Counted from the stretch's first letter, positions 48,131 through 59,502 are shown. The stretch is DNA of 64,000 nucleotides from Zhengitettix transpicula (GCA_037074705.1 CM073592.1:56719129-56783128); one strand, 5' to 3'. Notes: generated from the letters alone by a model not told the origin. Numbers and translations: made by a program.

Positions 48131-48934
48131 GTAAGAAATTAAAAATATTCTCTTGATAAATGGATACTTTTATATATCTTAGATTGAGTAGTATATAATC
48201 AAGAATTTTGTTTAATTTTTATCTTCTCAATCCTACGAGCACTCCATTGAAATGTTGCGGTTCAGAATAATTCATTAATTTCATAAATATATTATCGTTC
48301 ATCACCCTATTTTATTATTGTATAAAACATTTTTCTAATGCAGTGTCATCATATAATAATGACAATAACTGCATTAATAACGTGGGGCTTTAATTTTTAC
48401 GTATCTCTCTACCACCATCTTGATCTTGCAGGAAACACAACAACTTAGTTTGTTTAGCAACAGATAAGGATTCTGTATCCTTGTAGTACCACCAAAGAAT
48501 GATAAAACCAGTACTACAAATTTGCCGTCGTAATGTACAGAAACTAGACACAAGCTTTCCCCTTTTATAATTATTTAATTAATTATACTGATTATTTATG
48601 TATATGGTACTGGCAGCTGCAAATGTCAACTTTTTTAAAAAAATTCTAGATTTATTATAGAAGACTTTTGGGGGAGATGCATTTCGAGATATATCGTTTC
48701 AACATAATCCTAATAATGGGTCTTGACAAATTCAACAGATAAATTACATAATTTTGTGCTATTTATTTTTAAGCAGCTGAACATTTTTTAATACGAGTCT
48801 GATTAAGAAATAACCTAAAATGATTATTTTTAATATTTAAGCGTATTTATTTTGGGTAAGTTTTAAAACCAATATACTTCTCAATGCTCTAATTTCCATA
48901 CAGGTATATTATAACGTCGACATTTATTTTACAG

Positions 48935-49229
48935 AAAGATGAAAGAGTTAAGCGTGACAGTGTCAGACAGGCAGCTATCGTGGAATGGGGAGGAGGACCT
49001 GGCACTTCAGCTCCTTAATACTCCATACAACAGGATATTTGATGAGAAAGTACAAGAGGACAAAGAGAATTTAATACTGACTGGCAGGTGTAACTATGGC
49101 TACACAAGTACTTTGATTGCAAGAGGGAGCAGCATTGGCAGCAGTAGCAGTAGTGGGTACTTGAGTGGTTCTTGGGAGTCTCTTGTATCAATTCTCAGCA
49201 CTCCCACACCCCCACCTCAAGAAGTATTG
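48935..49229 (+). CDS. Internal exon of the same host gene, with KEN motif
   Basis: Bounded by TTTTACAG and TTG|GTAGGT. With two bases from the previous exon it reads 99 codons and ends in phase 0. The reading holds LSWNGEEDLALQLLNTPYNR, then QEDKENLIL (a KEN tripeptide, the degron read by APC/C in many cell-cycle proteins), then a Ser/Gly-rich low-complexity part GSSIGSSSSSGYLSGSWESL and a Pro stretch (STPTPPP). An ATG at 48939 could start a shorter isoform. The KEN may be chance. No folded domain is recognised, and most of this exon looks disordered. Confidence 0.8.
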
Positions 49230-49482
49230 GTAGGTAACATTTCCATAAGTCTAAGAAACCGTCAAGATATCGCTATATTTAGTTTCTTGTCAAAATCAAA
49301 GTTGAACGGTAAACATAAGACTTTACTACAATGAATAAGAGTTTAAAATACTTATTTTTCAGTTTACAGTATTTAATACTTCACTTTCAATCATAATAAT
49401 TATTTTTAAGGATTTGATTAGTCCTGAAAGAAATTAAAATGTTTGGAAATGTATTTCTAATTTTTTTTTCTTTTTTCCCCAG

Positions 49483-49641
49483 GAAAATTCGTCTGGTTTT
49501 GAGATTAAATTTGACTTGGGAGTTACCCTCAATAATTTTCAGACAAGTGTACTGCCAACTGGCGACATCGATATGTACATGCAAAATCGTTCACAGTATC
49601 ACCGTCTCAGTTCATATGGGGAGACTGAAGAGTTTGTTAAA
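49483..49641 (+). CDS. Internal exon of the same host gene
   Basis: A long pyrimidine tract and CCCCAG come before it and GTTAAA|GTAAGG after, both in phase 0, giving exactly 53 codons. It starts ENSSGFEIKFDLGVTLNNFQ and ends RLSSYGETEEFVK. The mixed hydrophobic/polar pattern looks more structured than the previous exon. No domain is recognised. A second possible donor four codons downstream in weak context (AAG|GTTTGC) would change the frame of the last exon. Confidence 0.8.
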
Positions 49642-50120
49642 GTAAGGTTTGCGTGTGGTTTATTTAAATAACACTAGAAAATTTTCATTAAACTTCAATA
49701 ATATTTTAGGGAAAGGTATTTATACCTCCAACAAGCCCCGCCCTAATACGTCACACGGGCCCAAATAAATATTAAAAAAACATATACGAAAAATGAAAGG
49801 ATATATTCAACGTAGATGAATGTGTCCTTAGTTTTTCTTATGATTTGAAAAGTGCGGATGAAATGAAGGAATTGTTAAAACGCTTGGCAGGGGAGGGAGT
49901 ATGACGCCATGGCTGCTAATAAATTCGTATTTCGAAGTAGTCAATTAACAGATAAAATCGAGTGGTAAAATGAATACCGCACGACGTTTCTGCAATCGTT
50001 GGATTGCGATTCAAAATCGAAAAATCCACAAGAACGAAATTGGCACAAAACTGCTGTAGAAATAAAAGTCGATAATGTAAAAACAAAAGTTAGCCAAATG
50101 ATAAAAGGGATTGTACCTAT

Positions 50121-50316
50121 TAATAAGAAGAATGAGAGCCAAATACAGACAAAATAAGTGATAATATGAATACCTCACAACGTTTTTGACGAGTGCAGTT
50201 GTGTTGCCCTGGGCTCTTCTCAGAGAAAGTGAAGAACGATCCCAGAAACGTGGTGTGGTATTTATATTATCACTTATTTTGTCTGTATTTAATTATCTAT
50301 CTTTCTTATTAATTTT
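50121..50316. repeat. Foldback around CAAATACAGACAAAATAAGT
   Basis: Two arms of about 70 bp pair across a 50-bp loop. The strongest block is AATACAGACAAAATAAGTGA and its complement, followed by AATACC-CAC-ACGTTT on each side. A 58-codon run before it (49968-50156) is hydrophilic and ends at TAA, possibly part of the same old element. No family is named. Confidence 0.7.
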
Positions 50317-51206
50317 TTTATTCAGACGTAATTTATTTTCATTTGACCATGCCTATTGTTATGTTTCATAACATTAGGTTGTTCGTTGTTTGCAGTGATG
50401 TTAGAGTTAGTATAAAACTTTTCGGTTTTAATCCTGGAATGATGCTTGGTGTTAAGATAAAAAATGTTAGCTTTTTGCAAATTAAATCTAGCATTGAATT
50501 GAATATGTTTGGATAATACAGTTTGTCAACGTGGAGTTTGGTATTGGACATACCGTTAGCTGTTTCACACGGGTATTTAGTGACTACTTTTTCGTATCGG
50601 GAATTACAATCAGATTACGAGAATTCGAAAACTGATTATTGGTCCTATAGGTGTCAAACGAGTTCTTGTGGTTATTTATCAGAAAGGGAAGTGTATTAGT
50701 GGATCTGTAAATGATCCAAATTTGGATGAACTTGTCATGTAAAGTAAATGTGGTTAAACTTATATAAATGGAGTTCAAGATTATATTTAAAATGCAAAAA
50801 ATTTCACTAAGTGTAATTTTAATGAATAGGGTTGAAGATGGCCAACTGTTTTTTAAACCTGTTAATATCTAAGCCATTAGGATTAGATAAAACTCAATTT
50901 ATCATAAATTTGGTCTGATTTTCCAATATTACATTTTATTACAAAATTAAAATTACACAATTCAAAATTTTTTTACACAGAAAACTTGTGTACCTGAATA
51001 AGGGTTATTCATTTATAATTTTGTGGCACCCAAAAAACTAACAATGTATTGACTGGAACTGCATGAAAAACAAACCAAATACATTTGTCATCAAATAATA
51101 ATATTTATTATTACTAAATTTATATGTGCAAAATTTTACCACATTCACATGAGTCATAAAATGATAGGCTTGTAAAAGTGCCCTAGATGTGTATGAATTG
51201 TATTTA

Positions 51207-51370
51207 AGAGGGTGGTCTGAAAATTTTATGACAATTATTTTGCAGAGAAAAACGCAGAGTACTTTTTGGACGGGTTACAGAGATGGAAGCATCGCTGGGA
51301 GAAGGAGATTATGTTGAAAAATAAAATAACACAACCATTGTTGGGTCAGAAACTTTTCAGACCACCCTCG
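51207..51370 (+). mobile_element. Deleted mariner transposon relic, 164 bp
   Basis: Inverted ends AGAGGGTGGTCTGAAAATTT and AAACTTTTCAGACCACCCTCG lie between TA dinucleotides, the target duplicated by mariner-family elements. The interior retains the transposase C-terminus in broken frames: a GLQRWKHRWEKE-like stretch and then GDYVEK followed by TAA, a typical mariner ending. The catalytic DD(D/E) region is deleted, so it is non-autonomous. It sits in the last intron of the host gene. Confidence 0.9.
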
Positions 51371-51433
51371 TATATATCTTTCATTCTATAAATTCTATAT
51401 GCAAAAGTTAAATATGATATTTTTCTTTTCCAG

Positions 51434-51487
51434 GAAATGTGCCCTTGCTGCAGTTTTTGCTACTATGTACCTAATCAGAGAAATTAA
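51434..51487 (+). CDS. Terminal coding exon of the same host gene
   Basis: It follows a TTTTCTTTTCCAG acceptor. Read in phase 0 from the canonical donor it gives 17 codons, EMCPCCSFCYYVPNQRN, then TAA: a Cys-rich tail that could bind metal or be lipidated. Another frame of the same exon stays open to 51593 and reads as a hydrophobic, possibly membrane-spanning segment (ALAAVFATMYLIREIKALLA and onward). It would need the weaker alternative donor of the previous exon. The phase-0 reading is preferred because its donor is consensus. Confidence 0.65.
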   Translation, partial: EMCPCCSFCYYVPNQRN

Positions 51488-52740
51488 AGCCTTACTGGCT
51501 TTTGTGATTTATTGGGCTGTGACACTGCCATATGTAATCTCAACTGCTGTGCACCATTGTTGGGAAAAATCAGTACAAAATCAAATTCCTTAACAAAAAA
51601 AATATGAAATAATGCATTGATTACAGAATAAATAGTATTCTTAAAACCAGTATTATATGGGATTTGAAATCAAAATTTTATAGCTGCTGATTTCTTTTCA
51701 ATAGTTGTTATGTTACATACATAATATCTCGGTGCCAAAACTGTTTTGAGACACATTGTGATCAAATGTAGTTCCTGAATTATTTATTCATCTAATTTGA
51801 TAGCATTCTAATGTAGTGCTTATATTTGTAGTTCATCCAAAAAATGAAATCGCTCAAATTTGACTTGTGAACTATCATATTATTTGTATGTTGCATAGAT
51901 TTTAAGATCATATTAACTTAAGTCCATTAAAATGGTTTTACTTGTGATTTAACCAATGTTTTTAAGTCACCTACTTCGTATACCAACTTTAACATACTAA
52001 AATATCAATATATATATAAAGTTTGTAAGGTTTTATTTCATAGGAAATTTAATGATGCAATTTAAACGCTTTAAAATGCCTTCAAAATTGAGCTATATAT
52101 TTTTAGGCTAGGCTTCTTTCCAGTGTTTCTCTTTAGATCACATTAGAAAAGAACAAGTGCCTGAATCTCTCTTTCAGTGTTCACACTTCTTAAGCCAAAT
52201 TGTTTTGCTCAATTAGTCTATACTAAGTCATTGAATTTTCTGTATATATATCAGTATTTTTGTAAAATTATTAAAAAATTATATATATCAAGCAGTGCAA
52301 TATATCTGGTAAACTATTTATGGCTTTAGACAATGGTACTTCCAATATTTATATTAGATCTCAGTAGAATATGAATTTTTTAGAAGTATTTTTGTATTTA
52401 TTTTTGAAATATACTATAACCTCAGTACTTCGTCAGAACTTTTAGTTTCCAATCATATAAATGTAATGAATTTTTAATGTATTGAAGTAATTTAAAAGAA
52501 TTTTTACATGTTAATTATATTTCCAAAGACTGTTGTATCAATTAGTAAAATGAGACTTCTTTATGGTTTTGTACAAAATTTAAAATCTGTGTCTTCCTTT
52601 AATACCATTTTAGATGCCACAGAAATAAATATATGTAAGAAATGGTTAAATATAGACTGTAATAATGTGAATCTTTGTGATTTGAAATGTGCTACTTTGT
52701 GACTGTATGAAAGTAATAAAGATTTCTTTAGAAATGTTTG
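51488..52740 (+). other. Probable 3' UTR of the host gene
   Basis: About 1.2 kb of AT-rich sequence after the stop, with no repeats from the other families. It ends near a canonical poly(A) signal and a downstream GT-rich stretch (TGTTTGTCTTGTTTAG). A long, repeat-free UTR contrasts with the surrounding TE-rich DNA. Confidence 0.6.
52715..52720 (+). promoter_or_regulatory. Poly(A) signal AATAAA
   Basis: Canonical hexamer followed about 20 bp later by a T/G-rich element, in the right place to end the host gene's transcript. Confidence 0.6.
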
Positions 52741-55590
52741 TCTTGTTTAGGTCATTTGAACAACTTTTGTCAACCTTAATTTGAGAAAGTTTACTAAATA
52801 AGTATGTTTAAATAATATAAAAATTCTTAGAGGTTTGATCTTGAATTTACACAATGGTGTATGAAGTTAAGCATTTTAAAGAAGTTTAAAATTTATAGTG
52901 TCCCAAAAAAATTAGAACTGTTCGGCAGGTTTGCTTACCTCAGGTTAAGAATTTTTCTGAAAAGAAGTTTAATATAGAATCCAAATTGTGTTAGTCTTAT
53001 CTTCCTTGCAAAAAACATTAAATGCAAATTTGTAATAAATGAGAAAAAAATACTGCATAATTTTCAATAAAAAAAATTGAACATGTAGGTCTACAATAAG
53101 TCAAACATCTTGGAAGATTGGAATGCTGATAATTTGTCGTATTTCGGGAATGTAAAACATATAGGTCGGAATTATTCTTTAAATCCTGTGAGGAAAGTCA
53201 ATTTTCAGATGCTGTATTGAGGTTTCGAGTAGAATTTACATTTAAAACTGTTGCAGACTTTTTTTTAATGAAGCTACGGTTCCGCTACTGTTCCACTACA
53301 GTCGAATGAGTCAAGGCAAAAGTTTGTAAAGGAGATGAAACATGTGTGTCCTTATGAGACTTTGTAATGGATCTTCAAGGATGATCCGGAATCTATCAGA
53401 TCCAAAGTTCTTTAATCAGTGGTTGATTAAGAGACGATCTGTTCAGGAAAATATTTTCGTTCATGATGTGTCTGATATTTATCGTATTAAATCACTTCCT
53501 TCCATATTTACTTGATCAGCTAACAGTTGATACTCCAAATTATTAAAAAAAGAAATCTGGATCTGCTTTACATCTCATCTTAACAATCAAACTTGATTTC
53601 ATTAATTCTATTTTGTAAAGCATTCCTAATCAGTACTCTGAAATTATGTTTTATTCAATGACCATATCGAGCCCTTTCTCATTGGACAAGCGCCAACAAC
53701 ATTCTTTGAAGGGAACGTTTGTGGGTTTCGAACGAACAATGAGGCGGAACAATGGATGATTGCACGCACCCCTCATTATGTGAAGTAGGCGCTTTATGCT
53801 GGAATTTCCCATAGAGTTCGTCAATCGCGATTGTATGTTCAATAGAATCACACGCATGGCTCGTTCCAAGAGGAAAAAAATACAGCGCTAGTCTTTTTTC
53901 CTTCCTACAATAAAATCTCACGAGGCACACAACTATCGTACTATTATTAGCTGCATTTCATTTCATCACTTCATCCAAACCTGCTGGCAACTAGTCTATC
54001 GATTTATTGCGTAGTTGAATATTTTAAATACTTGCAACTCGGTCACAGCTGCCAAAATACAACACTGAACAAATTACGGATTTAAATTTTTTGTAAAGCA
54101 TGTGATTTCACTTCTCGCTTTATCAGCAGGAGAAAATTCCTCTGTTCTTGCCATTTTGAAACTTTCTCAACAATGAACTGATCATCTAAGTTTTACTTTC
54201 GTATTGTATTTATGAAAACATTCTAGTTTAAATGAACTTTTGTATTGCCATTTAAAGGCTTGCTTTGTCAACATTTTGAGAGATTATAATTTATATATAT
54301 TTTCGACAGCTTAAGGGTTGACGCGGGACCACCGAACAGTTCGTAATGGTTTCCTTAAGAATAAACCATCAACAAATCTGTAACGCTTCTGTAAACAGAT
54401 TAGAGCCAACAAAACGCCGACAAGTGTTTCTACCAATCTAACCACTTCAGATTGATCACTATTGTTAATTGTCTCATGTCGGTAGCCATCGTCCAATGCA
54501 TAGGGTAAATATGTTCAAAAATTCTTGAAGGGAATCTGCATTATAACTTTTCAATGAAATACTAAGGCAAAAGTTGTAATAAAATGTAAATCCCCTAATA
54601 AATATCAAATGTATTTCTGTGCATCTCATTTCCATAATATTTACCTTTTCGTCGTGAAGGCTTCCGCAGAACGTTGTTAAATTACTACACGAATCTTAGA
54701 CGCAAACGTAATGTGAAAGGGTTAGCATCTCCAATAATAATCACCAATTGGACTATTGATGGATGCTCACAAATTATCGCAATGCTCAGACATCGAGGTC
54801 CCGGTGTAAGGAAAATTGTAAGCGACTGCTTCACAGCGTTGTGTTGGAGTTTGAAAACGAGTAGTAAGATATGAATGAAAAGATATTCTCTAAGCGCAGA
54901 ATAGAACAAACTAAATGAGTTAATTGATTGATGACTGAATCGCACCATATTATTGTATTTCCACCGTTACATTCTGGCCTACAATAATATTTAGGAAAAC
55001 CTTTCCCGCGAATACCCCACGAAGATAGTCTTCGTCGATTTTAATATTGTAAAGAATTAATGTTAAATTTTCAACCCTTCAAAATGGTTCTCTTTCACAT
55101 AAAATTATTGTTACCATAATTATGTATTACAAAGCTACATCTACAAGTGACACCATATTAATTCTACTACTTGTAGTTGTAAAATATGGAATTGACATCG
55201 TAGAACATCAAAATGAAAAACATAAATTTGTTTCCCTCACTTGAAGTAATATTAAAAAATTGTGTGATTTTTACTAATCAAGCGTGTATTTATTTGAAAG
55301 AGATCCATGATATTTAAAGTGTAATTATTGATTCATTCATCCTGGTTATAAGTATGATGAACTACCACTAACAATTTAATTAATAATTATCGTCATATAA
55401 TGCAGGGCATTTCATTATCGGAAGCCGACTTCAGTATTAATGGAACAATTTAGTAGGTTGAGGTTGGACTTTTCCTCCCCATTACTCGATTTCAAGAAAG
55501 GTTTTATTTTATCAACCACTATCACATATAAGATTCAAGACAGGAAATTAAGACCATCTGCTAAGGAGTTCTGTGAGTAATGTAGGCAAT
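52741..55590. other. Gene-free stretch, nothing recognised
   Basis: Several 60-87-codon frames on both strands (e.g. 53651-53930) carry no domain I can name. No match to the window's repeat families. Confidence 0.4.
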
Positions 55591-55599
55591 AACGAGCAG

Positions 55600-56120
55600 A
55601 TGTGTCCTAGTCCTCGGGGTGGCTAAGACGGCGCTGTTTTATTAGCACGGGACATCGGCGTTATCGGACGATTTATACTGGCGTGGCCCAGGAAATTGGG
55701 GCCTGATAAACATCGGATGAACCTTGGCGAGTTTCTCCATTTCCTGGCCGTCGCCATCACGTGCGGGGGCGGAAGCTGGGCCAGATAAGCCACCGGACAG
55801 GACAGCGCCGCACTTACTGCTGATTGGACCCTCTCTCTCTCACTCTCTCCCGGTCTCTCTCACTCTCTCGGTGGCAGCAAATCTGAATAACACTCGGGAG
55901 GGCTCCTTTCAGCGCGTCTTTTCTTCTGCCAATTTCCCCTCTGGTCTCGTGTCCGCTTCCTTACTAAATACGTTCCCAATTATAGGTGAATGGTCCCTCG
56001 AGACCGGGGCTCAAATAGGTAATCAAGCGGGCGCGCAGGGTCCTTTCAGAGCACTCGGCGCTCTCTAGAGAGGCGCCGGTCACCGCAGGCGACTTTAAGC
56101 GTCGCCCTGGCCCGAAACCA
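55600..56120. promoter_or_regulatory. GC-rich island with (CT)n tract, candidate regulatory element
   Basis: High GC and CpG in AT-rich surroundings. It contains a CT-rich run (55830-55872, CTCTCTCTCTCACTCTCTC type, matching the GAGAG core bound by GAGA factor), several GATAA sites (CCTGATAAAC, CCAGATAAGC), GCCAT cores like Pho/YY1 sites, a CACGTG E-box and a GATTGG (inverted CCAAT). A 114-codon frame across it lacks an ATG start and any domain. The combination is typical of promoters or Polycomb/Trithorax response elements in insects, but no gene is visible beside it. Confidence 0.4.
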
Positions 56121-56574
56121 CAGCCAAATCAAAGCTAGTGTCACTATCAGTCCTCAGACGTCGTGAAACTACGCTCGAGTGCACACACCACACAGAATAA
56201 CAAAGTCACAAATAAAATTTTTATTTCCAAATTTGATACTGTTTTTGCTATCAAGTAAGTAAATGTGCAGAACAATATTGTACCAATCAAAAAATCCATC
56301 TAGATAGGTTTCCAATGAGCATCATTATACATAAAAAATGATTGTGCTCTCTATAGCTCATCGGTGAACAGGGTATGAGAAACTCTCGGATTTTCAGAGG
56401 GATGTTAAAGACAGAAGAATTCTTGGAAAAATATACACAAAAAAACGGAACTGTATCAGAGAAAAGCTTCCGTGATAGGAGCGACATACTCGTCTAGAAA
56501 ATTGTACAAAGTAATCAACTTCGAGACGTGAAACATGCGTCTTCTCCTCATTTGTGCTAAATTAGACGAATAGT
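56121..56574. other. Gene-free stretch, nothing recognised
   Basis: AT-rich sequence between the GC-rich island and the truncated LINE. Part of it may be further-decayed LINE sequence. Confidence 0.35.
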
Positions 56575-57577
56575 TTTATACAGAATAAACTAACAGAAGA
56601 ATTCAGAGTGAATAAAGGCCATAAGCATGGATGCAGTCTATCAGCGATACTTTTTAATATTTATGTATATCAGGCACTTAATTTATGGTACAAAAAATGT
56701 TCTGGAATGGGCATTCCTATTGGAATGTTGTTCGCCGACGATCAGGTAATATTTGCAGGAGATGAAGAGGACATGACATACATGATAAATAAGCTCATGG
56801 AAGAATATAAAAATGGGGACTGAACATAAATTTACAGAAGACTGAATACATGTGTTTAGGAAACGATGTAGAAGACATAACACTCGAAACAGGAAAAATA
56901 AAAAAATGTGAAGTTTTTAAATACTTCGGTTCAATAATTACACATGTAGGAACATGTGAAAGACAAATACAAACTAAAATTGCAATGGCAAAGAATGCTA
57001 CCAAGATTTTACACGGAATAATTTGGAATAAAAATTTAACAAAGGAAAGAAAAATCAAAATTTATAAGAGCATAATACAGAACATTCTATGTTATTCAAG
57101 TGAAAACCAGAATTACAAAAGAACAAAATTAGAACAGTAGAATTCGATTATCTGAGGAGAAGTCTTCAATAAACAAGACAGGATAAATTTAGAAATGTGC
57201 TCCTTTGTAAATAAATGAACGTAACCACGTCTGTCGTTAAAAGGATTGAAAATCAAACCCTTAAATGGTATGGTCACGTACAAAGAATGGAAAATGGAAG
57301 GTGGACAAAAAAAATATACCAATGGTCACCTCCTGGAAAAAATAAACGGGGCAGACCCAGATTAAAGTGGAAAACCCATGTGAAAACCATAATGGAGGAT
57401 AGGAACGATAGACAGAAATGGAAATTGAAGACGGCAAACCTATTAAAGTGGGAAAAGCCGAAGAAGAAGTTTTATCCAAAGTATGTAGGTAATCGTCCGT
57501 GTGGAATAAGACACCATGCCTCAGCAGGTGATTCGTTGCTGTCTTGGTATAAGTGTGCTTATGATTACAGAAAATAA
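56575..57577 (+). pseudogene. 5'-truncated RTE-like LINE, reverse transcriptase pseudogene
   Basis: It encodes the palm-to-C-terminal part of an arthropod RTE-type reverse transcriptase. In order: LTEEFRVNKGHKHGCSLSAI (with the GC-LS-ILFNIY box), MLFADDQVIFAGDEEDM (catalytic ADD motif), INLQKTEYMCLG, KYFGSIIT, then the C-terminal LKWYGHVQRMENGRW and KNKRGRPRLKW blocks. There is a frameshift near 56820, another near 57140 and a loss of residues just before the ADD box. The finger domain and endonuclease are missing. No poly(A) tail is obvious. Clade assignment (RTE rather than CR1) rests on the WYGHVQRM...RGRPR tail. Confidence 0.88.
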
Positions 57578-58127
57578 TTACGTTAGAGGCTACTTTTAGT
57601 GCCTAATACGGACTTTGCGATGACATAAAAATTTCTCTAGGAGTTTTAAGACACCCCAGGATGCACAGCAATATTTCAGATCTCCAGTTTCTCATTTTTA
57701 TTAGACGACTTAAATACCTAATTGTCCATAGTTGAAAATTGTAGGATAATATTGAAATTCTTACGGAATTAGTCCTAATAGTTGTTTGCTTTATGTAAAA
57801 CATGATAAAGTATTTAATGTATAAATTTATTATACGAGTGGTAGACAACGATACTCAATCATTTCTATGACGAAAGTGAGCGACGTTTATAGGACGAGAG
57901 TTTATTATACTTCAGTATTAATGGAACAATTTTAAAGGTTGAGGTAATCAGAATTAACTGCTGCGTTATCACCTCAATGGCCGAACACCAGTCAGAGATT
58001 TTAATTTGTCTGAGAAATGTGGAGTAGACAAAATTAGAAAATCTTCACCACGAATTCTGAATAATAAATATCTGACTCGCAAGCATTTTTTGTTATTTAT
58101 TGAAATTTACAGTAGGCCTTCACACAA
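57578..58127. other. Gene-free stretch, nothing recognised
   Basis: AT-rich. A TTCAGTATTAATGGAACAATTTA-like string near 57912 also occurs at about 55430, each followed by AGGTTGAGGT, perhaps a short shared repeat. Confidence 0.4.
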
Positions 58128-58162
58128 CCCGAGGCACCACGGCCTGTTTTGAGATGTGTATG
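58128..58162 (+). mobile_element. Family S retroposon, copy 12, 5' scrap
   Basis: Only CCGAGGCACCACGGCCTG through GAGATGTGTATGTT survives, breaking off 11 bp before element R begins. The remainder is not found on the far side of element R, so deletion accompanied or followed that insertion. Confidence 0.7.
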
Positions 58163-58173
58163 TTTATTTTACA

Positions 58174-58995
58174 CTAGCTGGGTGCCCGGCGTTGTACTTA
58201 TGTAATGAAAATGCGTTAATTTTTTTTGAAATCAGAATTCTTATACGAATAAAACTTTTCGAAATATTTCTCTTTTTCAGAATTAGAAGTAGAACCATTT
58301 TCTTTAAAGGTATTAGTAAGATGTGGCTAAAAAGCTCGGAATGTTCGTTTAAAATGTAATTTTGAATTAAATAAAGTATGTTTTTTTTAGATATCTCTAC
58401 AGTTTTGCGATGTAATGCGTAATTATGACGAAACCCTAAGCATAAACTCGAAAAAGTATTTAATTGAATACTTAAATATATTCCTTGAGTATTTCAGGAT
58501 ATAATTGTCAATTGTCACTCAGTCTTCATACATTACGAAATATTACATTGATGAAATTTTTAACTAGACTCACAACTAATATAGCGCGAAAATTAACTTA
58601 CATTTTCCGCAAGGATGGTAAAGTAATTCGTATTCTTCTTTATTACCATTCGATGGAGTATTGCTGTATAAAATTATACTTTTTATTTAAAGAACATATT
58701 TCTGCTTTATTTCATTCCTAATAAAGGAAATATTTCCTTTGTTCGTTGCGTAGTAACGTCTCTCTCTCGCGTGACGTCATTGTCTCTTGGCGCGCAGTAA
58801 TTTAATATTTAATGATCACGGTTTTTAATTATAATTCTTTCCACATGTATGCTAAGCGTTTCTCACCCTCGTATTTTGAAGAACATGTGTACCAATTTTT
58901 GTTGCATTCTGTCCACGCGATAAAATTTGTATAAAGAACAACGTAAATACATACATACATACATACAAATATACATCCTTTTTTATTATATAGAA
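58174..58995 (+). repeat. Element R, copy 3, most complete
   Basis: It starts TAGCTGGGTGCCCGGCGTTG and ends with a (CATA)n run and ATACATCCTTTTTTATTATA. From 58445 to about 58860 it is nearly identical to the left arm of the inverted repeat at 3.5 kb, but keeps about 200 bp that arm lacks. It has a 78-codon frame (58485-58721) shared with that arm. I do not recognise a domain in it. No terminal inverted repeats or target duplication could be fixed by eye, so the class is unknown. Confidence 0.85.
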
Positions 58996-59460
58996 GATGT
59001 AAACCACTAATGAGGCATAAATAAATGTTCGCTACACAAACATATACATAGTTATAGAAAAAATCACATTATGAGTACTGTAGTATATCGAAACATCAGA
59101 AGTCAAAAAATATTAATTATGTCACAACAGATAAAATAGCATACATTTTTTATTGGGAATATTAAAATAAAAATTTAATTGATTGAGAATGTACAAATTT
59201 AACGAGTTAAAAATGAAAATTGTATATCAACTTCATGTTTTTAGATTTAAAAACGACAAATACGAGTAGTATAAATCGCAAAAAGCGTAATTTCTTTGGT
59301 TTGATTCACCACTGCGAAAGAGCATATTATATTAGCGGGTAATTAATTATTAAATATATTCACATATTATTTCGACCACTTACATGCCGAGATAAGAACC
59401 CGGTAGGTATAATTCAATTTGACATAAAAGATACAACACATTATTGGCACTATTTATTAG

Positions 59461-59502
<42 letters not shown>

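Larger units (their letters stand above)
49642..51433 (+). other. Intron holding a foldback and a mariner relic
   Basis: A 1.8-kb intron with GT-AG ends. Besides the two elements listed separately it contains, near 49968, a third copy of the ATACCGCACGACGTTTCTG motif that also lies in both arms of the foldback. That suggests an older, larger repeat of this type was inserted here. Confidence 0.7.

Noticed and set aside
53651..53930. Overlapping minus-strand frames as a possible transposase
   Set aside because: No DDE/DDD pattern, terminal repeats or similarity to a known transposase family.
55724..56068. 114-codon frame in the GC-rich island
   Set aside because: It opens at TTG, its composition follows the GC/CT-rich DNA, and it has no domain.
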